From Porphyra umbilicalis (Eukaryota > Rhodophyta > Bangiophyceae > Bangiales > Bangiaceae): 64,000 nucleotides of DNA. The stretch covers positions 1 to 64,000 of the forward strand of contig KV918779.1 of assembly GCA_002049455.2 (NCBI GenBank). Direction: 5' to 3'. Each line of letters starts with the position of its first letter. Positions within the stretch are counted from its first letter, which is position 1. Both the position numbers and the translations under genes were made by a program. A model generated the notes under the pieces. That model made no database searches and was not told the DNA's origin. It was given only the letters and a program-made list of their open reading frames with translations. Shown piece by piece: positions 42,781 through 55,773 of this stretch.

Positions 42781-43973
42781 CCCCGGAAGCCGCCCACAAA
42801 AGGAGGGGGGGGGGCCCGGGAGAGGCAAACCGACGTGGGAGACGGAACGGGGTGGTGGGGGGGTATCGCCCCAGAAGGGGCCCACAAAGCAAGTCAAAAA
42901 GCGCGCGCAAGCTCGAGCCCAAACCTGCCGTGCACCGGCCGCTGTCAAGGGCACGGCCGCCGCAAAAAAAGGGCGCGCAAAAAAAGTGCGCGCACGACGG
43001 GCAGCCGCGTCAGCGACGATGGCGCTGGCGGGAGTGTGACGATACCGCGCAAGAGAGGCGGGTGCTGGGCGGCACGCCGTGGGGGGCACGAAGCAAGCTT
43101 CCAACACGACGGCACGCCCTGCGAGCGTATGCCCCACCACCGACGCCACCGCCACATCCACACCCCCCCCTCAGGGACACGCACCAGGGGTGGCCCGCGC
43201 CCGCGCGGGGCCCAAGACTAAACGCGTCGCCTCGAGCCCCGCCACCACACGCCTGCGCTGGGCCTCGACGGCAGCCGCCGCCACGCTTCTCAGCACGAGG
43301 CCGACGATGCGGGGCGTGACGGCTGCCGCGCGCGAGCCCGCCCGAAGAGCTGACAACCCCAGGCCGAGGCTGACAGACCGAGAAAAAGGTGCGAGCTAGA
43401 GCAAGGCGCCAGAAACGGGTCACGGGCACGGCGCAGAGAGAGGGCTCCAACGGTCGCAGACATGAGCCAATCAAATGGAAGTCAGCTGGAGGCACGATTT
43501 CTGGAGAAATTGTCCTGCTGATGGTGGTTCGCCTCAACCAATGAAAAGTGGCTGTACTGCTGACCATACGGAAGCGGCAGCCAGGCATCTTGGCCCAGGT
43601 CCCTCAGTGCTGTCGCGCCCACCTGTCGGCTGTCAGCCGTCACTAGGGACTGCGAGCCGCCTGCGGGGGGGCACGCCAGCGCGGCCTGCTCATGTCCGAC
43701 GGGCGAACGGCCAGCAGCGCACGACGCGGCCGCGGTGGGGGGAAGTGGTGGACTCAGACAGCCTGGTCGGGGTGTCATAAGCAGGGCTTGCGGATCGTTC
43801 CTAAAACGATCCGCGGCGCGCGCATGACGCGAGGCGATCGCGTGGCAAGCCGCCACGCGGTGGCGTTCGCGGCCGCCGTGTCTCGGTCGCGTCGTCAGCA
43901 CGACGCGTGCCGGACACGAGACTCGATAGAGACCGGCCCTTCCCACACACAGTCGGACACAGTGGGGCACGAC
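42611..43973. other. No gene seen; includes (CCG)n at 42727-42782
   Basis: A long CCG microsatellite, then mixed sequence. A short hairpin (GCGGATCGTT, 5-base loop, inverse) is at 43790-43814. The right end of Harbinger-type set 1 should be here but was not found. Confidence 0.45.
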
Positions 43974-44520
43974 CACGCTCGCAGCTGTTGGTGGTGGGCC
44001 CTGCCCGGGAGGATGTGTGACGGGAGGGCACCACCACGCTCGCAGCTGTTGGTGGTGGGCCCTGCCCGGGAGGGGGTGTGGCGGGATGGCACCACCACGC
44101 TCGCAGCTGTTGATGGTGGGCCCTGCTGGGGAGGGCGTGTGGCGGGATGGCACCAACACGCTCGCAGCTGTTGGTGGTGGGCCCTGCTGGGGAGGGGGTG
44201 TGGCGGGGGGGCACCACCACGCTCCCAGCTGTTGGTGGTGGGCCCTGCTGGGGAGGGGGTGTGGCGGGATGGCACCAACACGCTCGCAGCCGTTGGTGGT
44301 GGGCCCTGCTGGGGAGGGGGTGTGGCGGGGGGGCACCACCACGCTCCCAGCTGTTGGTGGTGGGCCCTGCTTGGGAGGGGATGTGGCGGGGGGGCACCAC
44401 CACGCTCCCAGCTGTTGGTGGTGGGCCCTGCTGGGGAGGGGGTGTGGCGGGGGGCACCACCACGCTCCCAGCTGTTGGTGGTGGGCCCTGCCCGGGCGAT
44501 GTGTGGCGGGCGGCCACGAA
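43974..44520. repeat. 61-bp minisatellite, nine copies
   Basis: CACGCTC(G/C)CAGCTGTTGG recurs every 61 bp from 43974, each followed by TGGTGGGCCCTGC and GGGAGGG.GTGTGGCGGG. Copies differ by a few bases (CCCGGG versus TGGGG). It ends at GGGCGATGTGTGGCGG. Confidence 0.92.
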
Positions 44521-46048
44521 AAGTCTTGGCGCGCCTCTGCGCTCGCCACTTTGAGCTGTCCTCCCAGGTGCTTGTCATTTTTCAGTCTCGAGCTGTATGC
44601 AACAGCTGGTACGGCAGCGCCGCATCACAGAGAGCCACAAACAGGGATCTCAGGCCAAGACTCGTTGCCCTGGATCTGCCTCCTTTTCTCGATCTCGAGG
44701 CCCACGACACTCGTTCTGGGGCGGATCACTCGAATGCCGGTCGATCATCTGAGACATCCGTGCCAACGTGCGGCTCCCATGCTCCGTGGTGTGGGCCGGG
44801 GGAGAATACGTCTCACTCTTCATTGTGATTCTCAGCGATTTCTCTCTGGCGAGAGTACCATTGGCTGGGAGAATACCTTCGCCGTGTGCCGTGGCAGCCC
44901 GTGGCGCCGCCATGTGGCGCTCAATCGACGTTTTTAACGACGATCTCTCACTTTGTGTCATACATGTGCTTCGTGTCTGCATCGTGTCAAACGATCGCTG
45001 CCTTTCGTCGGCCTGTCGACCGCAATCTGCAGCGGATCTCGCGGATCGCCCCACCTCAGAGGCTCCGAGATTCCGCGGAAAGTTTACTCCAAGGGATTGG
45101 GCCACGGACAGCCCACCAACACGGAGGACTATCGATGGAAAAGTAGCCCGGTACGGAGTAACTCTATTGCACATATGGCCCATTTCAGGACCCTACAATA
45201 AGCGGCCCGTGAGGGGGCGCCACGTCGCAAGCCCAATTGAGATTTTAAGGATAGTCCTTTGACATTGCTAGGTTTGCTCTTACTCTTCAAAACGTGCCCC
45301 TTTTGGGTCATTTGGGACTGGCACGTGGACGTGTGCGAGATTTTTTGTAAAATCTCGCGCACGAACACGACGATCACGGCCGGATTTCCCAGTCGCATAC
45401 CCATGTGGGGAAGACATTCGACCTGGGACGGCGGTGTCGTGAGGAAATTGATTGGATATGCCCAACTGTAAATAGTCGTTCCATCCGGGAAACTGGGTCT
45501 GGACGCTCGAGTGGCAGGACGCGCAGCGCGGTGGCGCTGGGGTCGTTCACGGACCTCTCATCTGTCGGCGCAGGCAACTCGTGCGCACTCGGCCAGCGAC
45601 AGCAGCCGCTGGAGCCGTGCACCCTGTGCCACCCTGGCGGTGTCAGTGCTAGGGGCGCCCAGTGTGGCAGGAACCCGTAAAGCGGGGGCAAGGTGGGGGC
45701 GGGGGGGCGCGCTCTCTGTACGTTCCGTGGTCGTTCGGACAGATGTGGCGCGCAACGGATCCCTGACAGCACCGGCAGGTGTTCGCTGAGCGACGGATCC
45801 TCAGCTGCTTCCAGGCACGTCCCCCGTCCGTCGTCATCGTCGCGATCGGGATTGTGCGGCTCGCAAGCTTTCTCGTGTTGGCGAGTTGTCCGGTCCGACA
45901 GCGCTGAGAATCTCGGTCTAAAACGTAAATAATGGTGCACCGTCAAGAGCACCTGTTCTCAATCACGGTGAAACATCGGACTTACTCTTGCAGTTTGGCT
46001 CAATCACGTTCACGCGGGCTCACCGTCTAGACTGGGCCTAAGAAAGGG
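44521..46048. other. No gene seen; a 14-bp-arm hairpin at 45331-45362
   Basis: About 1.5 kb without a supported gene. The hairpin GTG(T/C)GCGAGATTTT around TTGT has one mismatch. Confidence 0.4.
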
Positions 46049-46165
46049 CCTCACTGAGGACACGAATGCAGACTGCCACCTCTGAAATGGAGAGCAAGTC
46101 CCTTGATCTAAGTGTATGTGTGCATCACTACACTTTGAGAGCACCCTGTCCTAAAGGCCAGGGAA
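46049..46165. repeat. 116-bp dispersed repeat, copy 2
   Basis: Inverse copy of 29857-29972, from CTGAGGACACGAATGCAG to AGGCCAGGGAA, with only a few differences. No flanking foldback arms here. Confidence 0.75.
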
Positions 46166-46409
46166 TGAGAGACATGTGGCAGTTCATATTGTCCCCAGAT
46201 TTCCCAATGTATCATATTTTTGTTTCGACCGCCACCCACGCATGAAATATGGTACCTCTCGGAACTGGACGGCCGCGTGCCATCTCGGCCCCAGAGCCCC
46301 GATCGCTGAAGTGTGTCACGTATCACTCGTGCGGTGGCGTGTGGCCAAACGCGCTTGCGGGCCTGTCGGACACGCGGCGCGATCGCACCGACACTAGGTG
46401 GGTTCACGA

Positions 46410-48797
46410 TAGGGTTGCCCAACTGGTTTATCGTAATTGGTTAAAACTGGTTTACATTTGGTAAAAATCGGACATCGCTTGCAAACTAGTTTCAGATGCA
46501 AAATACTGGTTAAACTGGTTGTTTTTTAAATACGGAACAGTTGCGGTCACGTGACCGGAATTGTCCCAGTTCATTGGCGTTTAGTGCGTGACGAGTCCCA
46601 ACTTGATGACGCGTGCACGACCAGATCCGACGACTCGTGTCTTCGTCTCTCACACCGGCCCCGTCGCCGACGCTTCCCGTGCTGCGAGCCCACCATGGCT
46701 CCCGCACACAAGTCGGGTAACCACACCCCACACCCCCGCACAGGAAAAGGACCGCCACGCACGCATCACGCCGCCGTGCGGGAAGAGTGAAGGTGCATGT
46801 ACCTAGCAGCCTCGCATAGATCTGGGAAAGAAAAGAAACAAGGAGGACCAATGCGCATGCCAAGAACACATCATGCACACAGAAGCAAAAGAGAAGGGAA
46901 CGCCGCGCAGAGGAGACTGATGCTCGTGTCAGACGCGCTGCACACAGACAGCATCACATGTACTGGCAGCTCGAGCGACGTCCACATATCACCTACAAAC
47001 GTATCACCCACAAACACACACCAGCACAATTTCATGTATCATACTATGCGGCTGGACGTGATGATGAGGGATGATGCCACAACCCTATGCGGTGCAGTAG
47101 ACGGATGCCTAGAACAAGTCAAAGACCAGCGTGGGTACAGCACATGGCACCAATGACCAACCGACGACAGAGCGTTCGGCGGGGGCGCGAGGAGGGAGGT
47201 AGACTTGCAACGGGCTCGTTAGGCGTGGCACCGAGAGCAACAGAGACAACGGAACAGGATAGGGTGGGGGGGGGGCCCTACGGGAAATGCGCAGCCTATC
47301 GAGTCAAAAGGAGCCGCCTGATGAGTCAGATTCTTTCCACTTCCCAGCCTGCGCCAGGAGCGCAGCGAACCCGCCCTCGCACAGCCTTAGTGACTTACAG
47401 CCGTGGAATCTCTCTACCCACAGCGGCTGCTGGACCGTCCGACTGACACTCTGACGCGCTCGCGCCGCGCCGTTCCGCTTGGTTGCGTTAGGTGGACGAG
47501 ACGCCGCATGGCAGGGGTGCGCCCTCTTGAAACAGTTGTCGTCGGCCGCCTCTCGCACTCGCCTGCTTCGCACTCGTCTGCTACGCAGCCGCCGCTGTTC
47601 TCTGTTACCGCGCCGCCTTCTGCCGCCGTGTGCTCCCCTCGCCCTCCCCTCCCCCCCGATATCACCCGTCGCCGTCGTCTTTCCCCCCCATCACCACTCC
47701 CCCCGCCTTGACCACCGTAAGGCGCGCCCCTCCCGCACAGCGACCCCCCCCTGCCGCAACCCCCCCCCGCCTTCACCGCCCGCCTCCGTCACTTGAGCAT
47801 CTATTCTCGGTGGCCCCCGTTGCCACCATCCCGACTGGTAAGTCCCCGCGACAGTATCGCCTCCTTTTGTTGGCATGTTGCATTTCTCTCGGTGCCTCGG
47901 GTGTGATTCCGGTGGGGTGTGGGGGACGTATTACTCGCGGATGATTCTCTGGTGGACGGGGGAGGGGAACACTGTCCTGTGCACTGTGCAGAGGTCAACC
48001 TTAGAGGAGGTCCTGACGGTATGAGCTTGTTCTTTTCTTGCGCTGCTGGTCATCCTCTTCGTGTATCTGGCGTGTTGCTTTGCTGTTTCTCTTCTCTTGC
48101 GTTCTGTTTTGTCTTTCCTTCGCTGCTCTCTCATGCGTTCCGCCCGGCTCGTTCCCCGACACAAAGGAGCAGGTGTGGCTTGTCGGTGGCGGGGCCTGTC
48201 TTGTGAGTGTGGTTGAGGTTGGTCGTGACACGGCACTACGCAGATCGCTCCGTGGCACTACGTAAGTAAACAAATGCTAGTATTGGTTAGTCAGCGAGCG
48301 TTAATATCTGTAATACTGCCCTGACCTGGTCCTGAGGACCAATCAAAAGCGCGGGTGATCTGGTCCTGAGGACCAATCAGAAGCCAGGGTAGTCCCATTC
48401 CTGAAGCCTCTGGTGAATCACTATTGAGTCAAGAAGACTCATCTATTGAGTCAGGAAAACTCATCGATGAGTCGCTGTGGCCTGGGCATTGAGTGATGGG
48501 GCCTCACTATCCAGGCGAATATTTCCCGTAGGGGGGACGAGTGTGGCGCTTGGGTCGGCGTGGCCTGGGACAGAGGATTGCCCATGCCCGGGATGGGCTG
48601 AGATTGCCGTGCGGGCTGTCCGTGCACCTGTCACCACTTGGGTGGCTGCGACCCACTCGCTGCGGAGCCACAGACACCCAGTCTCATTTGTGGCTGGCGC
48701 TCGCCCTTGCCCAACTAACTAGTTTAAAAACTGGTTATTGGCTACCGAACACATCGGATGAACTGGTTCGGCCGCGCGAACCAATTGGGCAACCCTA
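46410..48797. mobile_element. hAT-type element, 2,388 bp, non-autonomous
   Basis: Ends TAGGGTTGCCCAACTGGTT and, inverted, TAGGGTTGCCCAATTGGTT. An exact 8-bp direct repeat GTTCACGA flanks it (46402-46409 and 48798-48805). The 8-bp duplication and the TAGGG(T)TGCC start are hallmarks of the hAT superfamily. Subterminal AACTGGTT/AACCAGTT motifs repeat near both ends. Inside there are no hAT transposase motifs; it holds pyrimidine-rich and mixed sequence with small ORFs and two CTGGTCCTGAGGACCAATCA copies at about 48327 and 48359. It therefore depends on a transposase elsewhere. Confidence 0.9.
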
Positions 48798-48805
48798 GTT
48801 CACGA

Positions 48806-49820
48806 AGCCACCAGGACCCAGACCCCCCTCCGAACGAAGGATCTGTCAACCATCAAATATCAAAAGCACCGCAACGTAGTCCATCACCAATGCTTCCACA
48901 GATTTTCGGCACAAGGTGGTATCCAGGATTTGACAGTAAGGCGGAGGAAGAGAGGAAAGTACAAAACATGCTGAACTGGGTGGCAGGTAAGTACGATTTC
49001 ACAACTGTTGGCGGGACATCAGTCAGCCGTGAAACATCCAGGCGTAGAGCCCGTACAACGCGCATGGCACCTCTCGATGAAACAGTATCCTTCCTAGCAG
49101 AAAATGGGTCCAAGATAGCCAACCACGGGCGCTCCTCTTGTCATTTGTGAAACACGAACATCGGCGCATACTATGAAGTGAGCTGAGCGGAGCGATACAG
49201 GCTCATGCGCGTTCTGTCTCGCCTGCGTACCAAGCCATCACAGCTCGTTTCGAGCAGTGGACGCTGTTTGAAGAGCTTAGAGGCATGTTTCGAAATTGCG
49301 GCTGAATGAAAGCGCTATGGGTATCTTACACATGATGTGCGCGGGGTGGCTCGGCGACGACGTGTGGCTCCTGACTATGTGAAAGGGGCGAGCTTGAGCA
49401 GCCTGTGTCGAGCAATCGTGAGCACTACGTTTAAGTGCACTACACGACTTGAACAACTTGAGCGCCCGGGGGCGAGCGATATCTGACTTTGTTGGAGTCG
49501 CAACTAACTTCCGACAATTGGTCAGCGTGGCGATGCCGCCCAAATGTCAGATTCGGGCGAGGCTCCCCGTCAGGCCCCCTGAGACCCCTTAAGACCGCCA
49601 GAACCCCTCTGGTACCAGACCCCTTCTAGGTTACGTGAACCCCCCTACTAGTGTCGGTACCAGCTGGTAAAACAACTGGATCGGAGCGCTCGTGCGGGCA
49701 CACGAGGCGGGGCTGGGCCACGGCCCCGCGCCCGGTCGCTAAACGGCCGCACCTGCGGCCACGTAGTGAACTCAGCAGAACCCTCCACCCTTGACAGCAC
49801 CCCAGGGCGTCCCTGACAAC
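48806..49820. other. No gene seen
   Basis: About 1 kb of AT-moderate sequence with short ORFs only. Confidence 0.4.
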
Positions 49821-49824
49821 CGCC

Positions 49825-51895
49825 ACCGTCAGCTTCCGGTAGAATCCCCATCGGGGGGGGTGTTCGGTGGGCATCGAAGCCCATCGAATCGGGTGTCCGG
49901 TTGGAACTGATGGGGCCCCGATGGGGACAATGCCCGGGGGGAATCGGCCTCATCGGGCACCCATCGGCGAAAGTCACGAGACCAAGGCTGCTGACAGCTC
50001 TTGTGCGACCAACCAGAATCCCAATATGCACATCATGCCTCAGGAGCCTTTTGGAAGGGAATGATGCAGGCAAGTTGCAAGTGGGTGTACCGAGGGGTAT
50101 TGATCGTGTCCGGTGGTGACACCTGTCCAAGAAACACGCGCGCCTGGGCGTGTTTCTCTTTTTCTTCGCCATGCATTTCTTGCTCAGCTAGGACGATTCT
50201 GATGACGTACGCGTGGTGTCTGGCACGAGAAAAAGGTGCTCATGGCGATGCATATGCGAACCAGGGCAATACGCGTACTGAGAGAAGTGGGTGCAGGGCT
50301 CGTCGCGGCGGCCGGCCGGCCGCTTCCCGTGCGCCGGCGGTGGGGACGGGTCCACCGCAAGCCCTACAGAACTCTAGGAAAACGACCCGCCCGTTCTGCC
50401 TTGCCCCCCCCCCACCGAGGACCGGCCGCCAAAATCAGTCGACCATGACACCCCACTGCCACAGGGGGCGACGCCCTCCAAAGTCCGCAGCCGGCGCCGG
50501 CACGGTCCGCGGCGACCTCCCCGGCGCCACTGACATCGGCGCAGCAAAGGTCGCCGCAGCGAGCGGCTGCGGCGCGCGGGCAGCCGGACGGTTGGACAAA
50601 TGAGAGAGGCCTCCCTGTGGATGCAGCGCCAGCTGTGCGGCAGCCGGTGGAGATGGCCGCGGCCATGGTGGTGGCGGGGCGGCACAACGTGCACCGCAGC
50701 TCGTGCGGTCGAAAACGTCCTCGTCCACCACTGTGCCGCAGGCAGCTGGGTCGCCGCTCGCCACACAGGGCCGTCGCCACCTTCCTTCCCCCCAGCCCCG
50801 ACCAACGCCCACGCAGATCCAACGTACCATCCCACTGCCGCGTGGGGGTGGCCGCAAGCAACATGGCTTGAGCCCCGGCGGGCGCGCGACGGACCCACCG
50901 CCAACGGTGGCGGCGGCGGCGGCGGCAGTGCCAGCGGCGGGGAGCCCCCACGGGCGGCACCCCCTGCCGCGGCGACCCGACCGCGGCGCCCCCCCGCGTG
51001 ACAGCGTCGCAGACGGCGCGGCATCCCCCCCGCGCCGGCGGCACGCCGCCGCCCGACCGACCACCTCCGCCCGGCCAAGCGGCGCGCGTGGGGGCGCGCC
51101 GAACGGGAAAAAAGTCGTACAGCCGCCGGGTCAGACGGCAAAGGGACGACAAGCAAAAAAAACAAAAAAAAACGCCGCCACGCGCACGGACGCAAGGCGG
51201 AACGCGCGGCCGACGCGGTCGACGGCGTCGGGTCGGTTCCGTCAGCCACGGCGGCGTCCCTACCGCCACGGTGGCGGCGGCGGCGGCACCACTGCCCCCC
51301 GCCCCACCCCCCCCCCCTCACACGTGCACGAAGAGGACGAGGGTGCCGCGGACCCCCCCCCATCACCCCCCCCCCCCCGCTGTTTGGTTGCTGACCGTCG
51401 TGCCAGTGGCGGCGGTGGAGACGGTGGTAAGCAGCGAGCCGCTCGCATCGGTGGTCTGGTAGGGGAGCGGGAGGGACGAGGGGGTCGGGGCAAGTGGTGA
51501 GGGTGCCCATGTGGATCGCAGGCGAGAGGCAAGACGGTCACACGGCGATCAGACGACGAGTCGCTTGAAGGCGTCGAACCCAGGCCAGTGCATTTGGCAG
51601 CCAAAGACACCATGTTTGATGGTAACTCGCCTTCGTCCTAGTCCTTATCTTCACACGTGGCATGCTTTACATCAGCAACCTTGCATGACGAGCCTCGGCT
51701 GTCGGCTGTTCGGCCCGGAACTCCGGGCGGGGCTCGTGAGAACGCCCATCGGAACCCCTGTTCGGTGGGCGCTCGATGGGCGTTCGATGGGCCTCATCGG
51801 GTCCCATCCGGCCCCATCGAAACGCCGATTCGATGGGCTTGGGCGCCTGGTGGGGGCCGATGCAGCCAGTTGGGGAATTCTTCCGAAAGCTGACG
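49825..51895. mobile_element. Possible 2-kb element with long degenerate inverted arms
   Basis: 49825-49985 and 51700-51895 are diverged inverted copies, sharing GTCAGCTT(C/T)CGG.AGAAT.CCC, AAGCCCATCGAATCGG, GGCCTCATCGGG-type and CACGAG segments. Both arms repeat CATCGGG/CATCGAA motifs. The middle (50000-51690) has GC-rich minus-strand ORFs up to 378 codons without a signature. The exact ends and any target duplication are unresolved. Confidence 0.5.
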
Positions 51896-51899
51896 ACAC

Positions 51900-53955
51900 C
51901 CCCACAGCCACCCACAGCCCACACCTGGCGGACACAAATAACGCCCTCTCTACCACCCACAGCCGCGTCCCGCGCGCGCGCGTACTGCCCCCCCCCCACG
52001 CCACCCGCGCTCACCGGTACCCCCGCCGCCGCCCCCACGTCGCCGCCGCCCCCGCCAACCGTTGCCGCCACCCGCGCCCCCGCCACCGACCCCCGCCGCC
52101 ACCCACGCCCCCGTCCCTGTAGTCGCCGTCCGCCCCCCCCGCCCCCGCCGATCGCCGCCGCCACCCGCACCGGCCGCATTGGCCGCCGCCCCCGCCGACC
52201 GTTGCCGCCACTTGCGCCCCCGTCCCCATCGTCGCCGTCCGCCTCCCCGCCGCCACCGACCGCCGCCGCCGCCACCGCCCGCCGGAACCACCGTCCCCGC
52301 GGCCAACGGCGGCCCTCGCCGCCCGCGGTCACCGCACCGACCCCCGTCCCCGCCATCGCCGTGCGGCCCACACGCCGTCCCCGGCGCCGCCGTCGCCAGC
52401 CCCGCCGCCTCCCACGCCGACCTGCGACCGCGTCTACCACCGCCCACGCCGTCGTCGCCCCCGCCTCCGCCCCCGCCCAACGCAGCGAACGCCGCCACCC
52501 CCGTTCCCGCCCAGGCCGACCACCGCCAACGACGTCGGTTGCCACCTCCAACCGCCGCCAGCGTCCCGATCCTCGTCTTCGCCCCCGCCGACCGCCGCCA
52601 ACGCCGACCTTCGCCCCCGCCGACAGAGCCAACACCGTGCCCGCCCACGCAAACCGCCGCCCCCGCCGATTGCCGCCACCGCCGACACCGCCAGCGCCAA
52701 CCGCCGCCCCTGCCAACACCGCCAACACCGTTCGTAGCCACCTCAAACGTCCCTACCCGCGCCCCTGCCCCCGCCGTTCGCTGCCAACGCCGATCGTCAC
52801 CCCCTTCGACACCGCCAACACCGTCCCCGCCACCGCCAACATCGCCAACGCCGTCCCCGTCCCCGCCGACCACCGCGAACGCCGTCTGTCGCCCCCGCCA
52901 ACATCCCGACCTGCGTCCCCACCACCACCGACCGCCGGCACCGCCGACCGTCACCCCCGCTGACACCTCCAACACCGTCCTTGCCCCCGCCAACGTCCCG
53001 ACTCGCGCCCGCGCCCCATCTCACCGCCGCCACGCTCACCATCGCCCCCGCCGACACCGCCAACACCGTGCCCACCCGCGCAAACCGCCACCCTCGCCGA
53101 TCGCCGCCAACGCTGACACCTCAGACGCCGACCGTTGCCCCCGCCGACACCGCCAACACTGTGCCCGCCTGCGCCAGTTGCCGCTTCCGCCGATTGCCGC
53201 TACCGCCGACAGCGCCATCGCCGACCATCGCCTCCGCCGACACCGCCAACACCGTCCCCGCCCCCGCCGACACCGCCAACGCCGTCCCCGGCCCCAACGC
53301 CAACGCCGTCCGTCCCCACCGCCAATAGACGCAAATGCCTTCCCCGGCCCCGCCGCAGCCGAGCACCACCAACGCCGGCAGCTGCGCCCGCAGGAACGCC
53401 GCCTCGGCCCATTACCGCCCCCGCTGATTGCCGCTCCCGCCGAGCACTACGAACACAGTCCCTGGCGCCGCCGCTGCCCCAGCCGATCGCGGCCAACGTC
53501 CCGTCTCCCGACACCGGCCCCGCCGCCGTTGCCGCGGCCCCCGGTGCTGCTGACTGCCGCCCCCGGGTCTGCCACCGACTGCCGCACCCTTCCCCGCGTC
53601 TGTCCCCCGCCGCCGCCGCCGACTAACGCCCCCGCGTCCGCCGGCGACGCCACCGACCGACTCTGCCGCTCCCGTAGCCGCCGCCGACCCAGGCCCCTGT
53701 CCCCGTCTCCGCCGCCGGCCGACGCTGCGGTCCCCGTAGCGGCCGCCGACCAATGCCCGCATTCCCGCGGGCGCCGACATCTTGCGCCGTCCCCGCCACT
53801 GTCCCCGACACCGTCTCCGCCACCGGCCAAGACCTCTACCCCCGCCACCTAACGACCGAAGTTGAGTCCCCGCCGTCGCCGGCGACCAACGCGACGGCCC
53901 CCGTAGGCGCCGCCGCCAATCGAGACCCCGACCGCCGCCAACCAGGCCGAGGGGA
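51900..53955. repeat. Long CCCCCGCCGACACCGCCAAC-type minisatellite
   Basis: Irregular repeats of about 30 bp and multiples, rich in CCGACACCGCCAACACCGT and CCGCCGACCGCC. It keeps several frames open (596 codons on +, 359 on -), all of which I treat as non-coding. Sequence of the same style starts again at 63715. Confidence 0.8.
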
Positions 53956-55035
53956 TTGTGAATCTGCCAAATCTGTGACCACTCAGATATACTCAATACC
54001 AGCATTTTTTTGAATCATATAAGACTTTTGCCACAACTTCTTAAATACAGATAAGATACATATGCGCAGCCAGTACAAGAAGGATATGAATAAGAATACG
54101 GATTCTATCAAGAACGTATCAGATTATTGAACAAGTATGTTCGACAGGATGTACTTTCACGGCGTGTTGCCAAGAAAAAAACAAAGAGCGGCTTGCGGTG
54201 CACGTTGAGAACGCGGCCATCGCCAGACCATGACCAGCAGTGAGCTTGCAAAAGTCAATGTGAGGTAAGGGGCTTCGGCTTTGTTGTCCATCTTGGTATC
54301 TTAGCCTCTTGTCGTGATACTCGTTCTGATGTTTGTGGGTCTTCCATGAGGGTAATCCCAACAACGTCGGCCCCATCTCATATTCGTTACACGTTGTGCC
54401 ACGAAGCAGAAACGTGTCTCTTTATTAAGGAAATGGGGCCACTGGGCTTTTCTGTCAACGTGATCGACCCCATTCTGGCCTTCAATGGTCATGATGGAAT
54501 CCTGGAAGTACGAGACAACTCCGAAGCGCAAAAATGGGGCGGGCGTTGGACCTGCCCCATTCGTGAAGCGAAATGGGGCAGGTCCGGCGTCGGCCCCAAT
54601 GCGTTCTGTGCTCTCATTGGTGGAGTGTAACCAAACATGTATTACTACATATTGGTTGAGCGCGCAACGTGTGTTGGGATGATCTTGATCAGTTTTGAAA
54701 GATAATGGTGCGGACCTGCACTCTTTGGCGATGAGGCCCGACCTCAGCATTCGAGAGCGGTCCAAAAGCTTTCGTCCATTGAACCAGGCTGATAGCGCAG
54801 GTGGTTGGCGTCTCGTGATTCGATTCCGACGCAGGCCGTCATTGTGGGCCGCGTGGGACGGGATCGGACATGTGGCTCAGGCAGGCGTGGAGTGGGACTC
54901 TCTCTCGCCTCGTGACCCCCGATCTGGGCTCTTGAGGGCCTGTTGGCGTGGGGACGATGGATGGTTCGCGTGGCGCCATCACGACCATGCGGTCGTTAGG
55001 TTGTGGCGGGCCGCCCACCACTGATACAGCGCCAC
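53956..55035. other. AT-rich then mixed spacer; no gene seen
   Basis: Sharp drop in GC at 53960-54170. A segment at about 54355-54385 (AACAACGTCGGCCCCATCT) is the inverse of one at about 63345-63375, so a shared dispersed repeat is likely. Confidence 0.4.
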
Positions 55036-55460
55036 TGAGGGGGGGGGCGGCGGTTGAACGAGATCGCGCGGGCGGCCTGGTCCCACACCCACACAGATAT
55101 TTTGAGGTGGCAGGCCGCCCCACACTGCGTCAGAGCCTCTGGAGGGGGGGGGGGGGTCGGAGGGGATCGCGCGTGGCCCCTGGGCGGGCACCCGCACAGA
55201 GATTTGCATGTGGCAGGCGGTGCGCCACCGCACCCAGAGCTATTTGAGAGGGGGGGGGGGGGTGGGCGGCGGCCGCGGGTCGCCTCCTGGCTCGTGCGCG
55301 GCCCAATCGGGAAGGTTGGTGGTCCGCCACCACCCACAGTGCCTTTCAGTGGGGGTGCGGCGGTCGATCCTGGACCACGTGGTGCCTCGTTGGCTCCCGC
55401 GCAGCCTTTTCGGGGGTGGGGGTGGTCCACCACTGCGCACAGTGCGTTTTGAGAGGGGGG
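55036..55460. repeat. About 100-bp degenerate repeats with long G runs
   Basis: Four or five units, each with GAGGGGGGGG-type runs (55038, 55142, 55247, 55454) and CGGCGGTTGAACGAGATCGC / GTGGCAGGC-type segments. The G runs could form quadruplexes. It lies upstream of transposase 2. Confidence 0.65.
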
Positions 55461-55773
55461 GGCTCGGTCCGTCGCTCCTCAGTCCGCGCTGCCGCACCGT
55501 GCACACACCCGACCCATCGACGTCGCGCCCATCGTCGTGACGCGTCCGGCCATTACCTGCATCGTCGGCCCCCCGCTACTGTGTTGCCCTGTTCCTCGTC
55601 CACGACGTGCCCGCTTCGCCCGCACGTTCCCTGTCGTCGGCTTGAGACGCACGATCCGCGCACCCGCCTCACTTTCTTTGCTACCCCACCACGTTTACGA
55701 CCCCTATCCTTGTGTCCCGTGCTCCACCACCATCTGCCCGCGCTCGCCCGCGACCCTCCCCTCCGCTGCTGGC

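Noticed and set aside
43974..44520. CRISPR-like array
   Set aside because: The 61-bp units are contiguous with no unique spacers, so it is a minisatellite.
52062..53852. 596-codon + strand ORF and 359-codon - strand ORF
   Set aside because: Translation of a CCGACACCGCC minisatellite; no start context, domain or non-repeat part.
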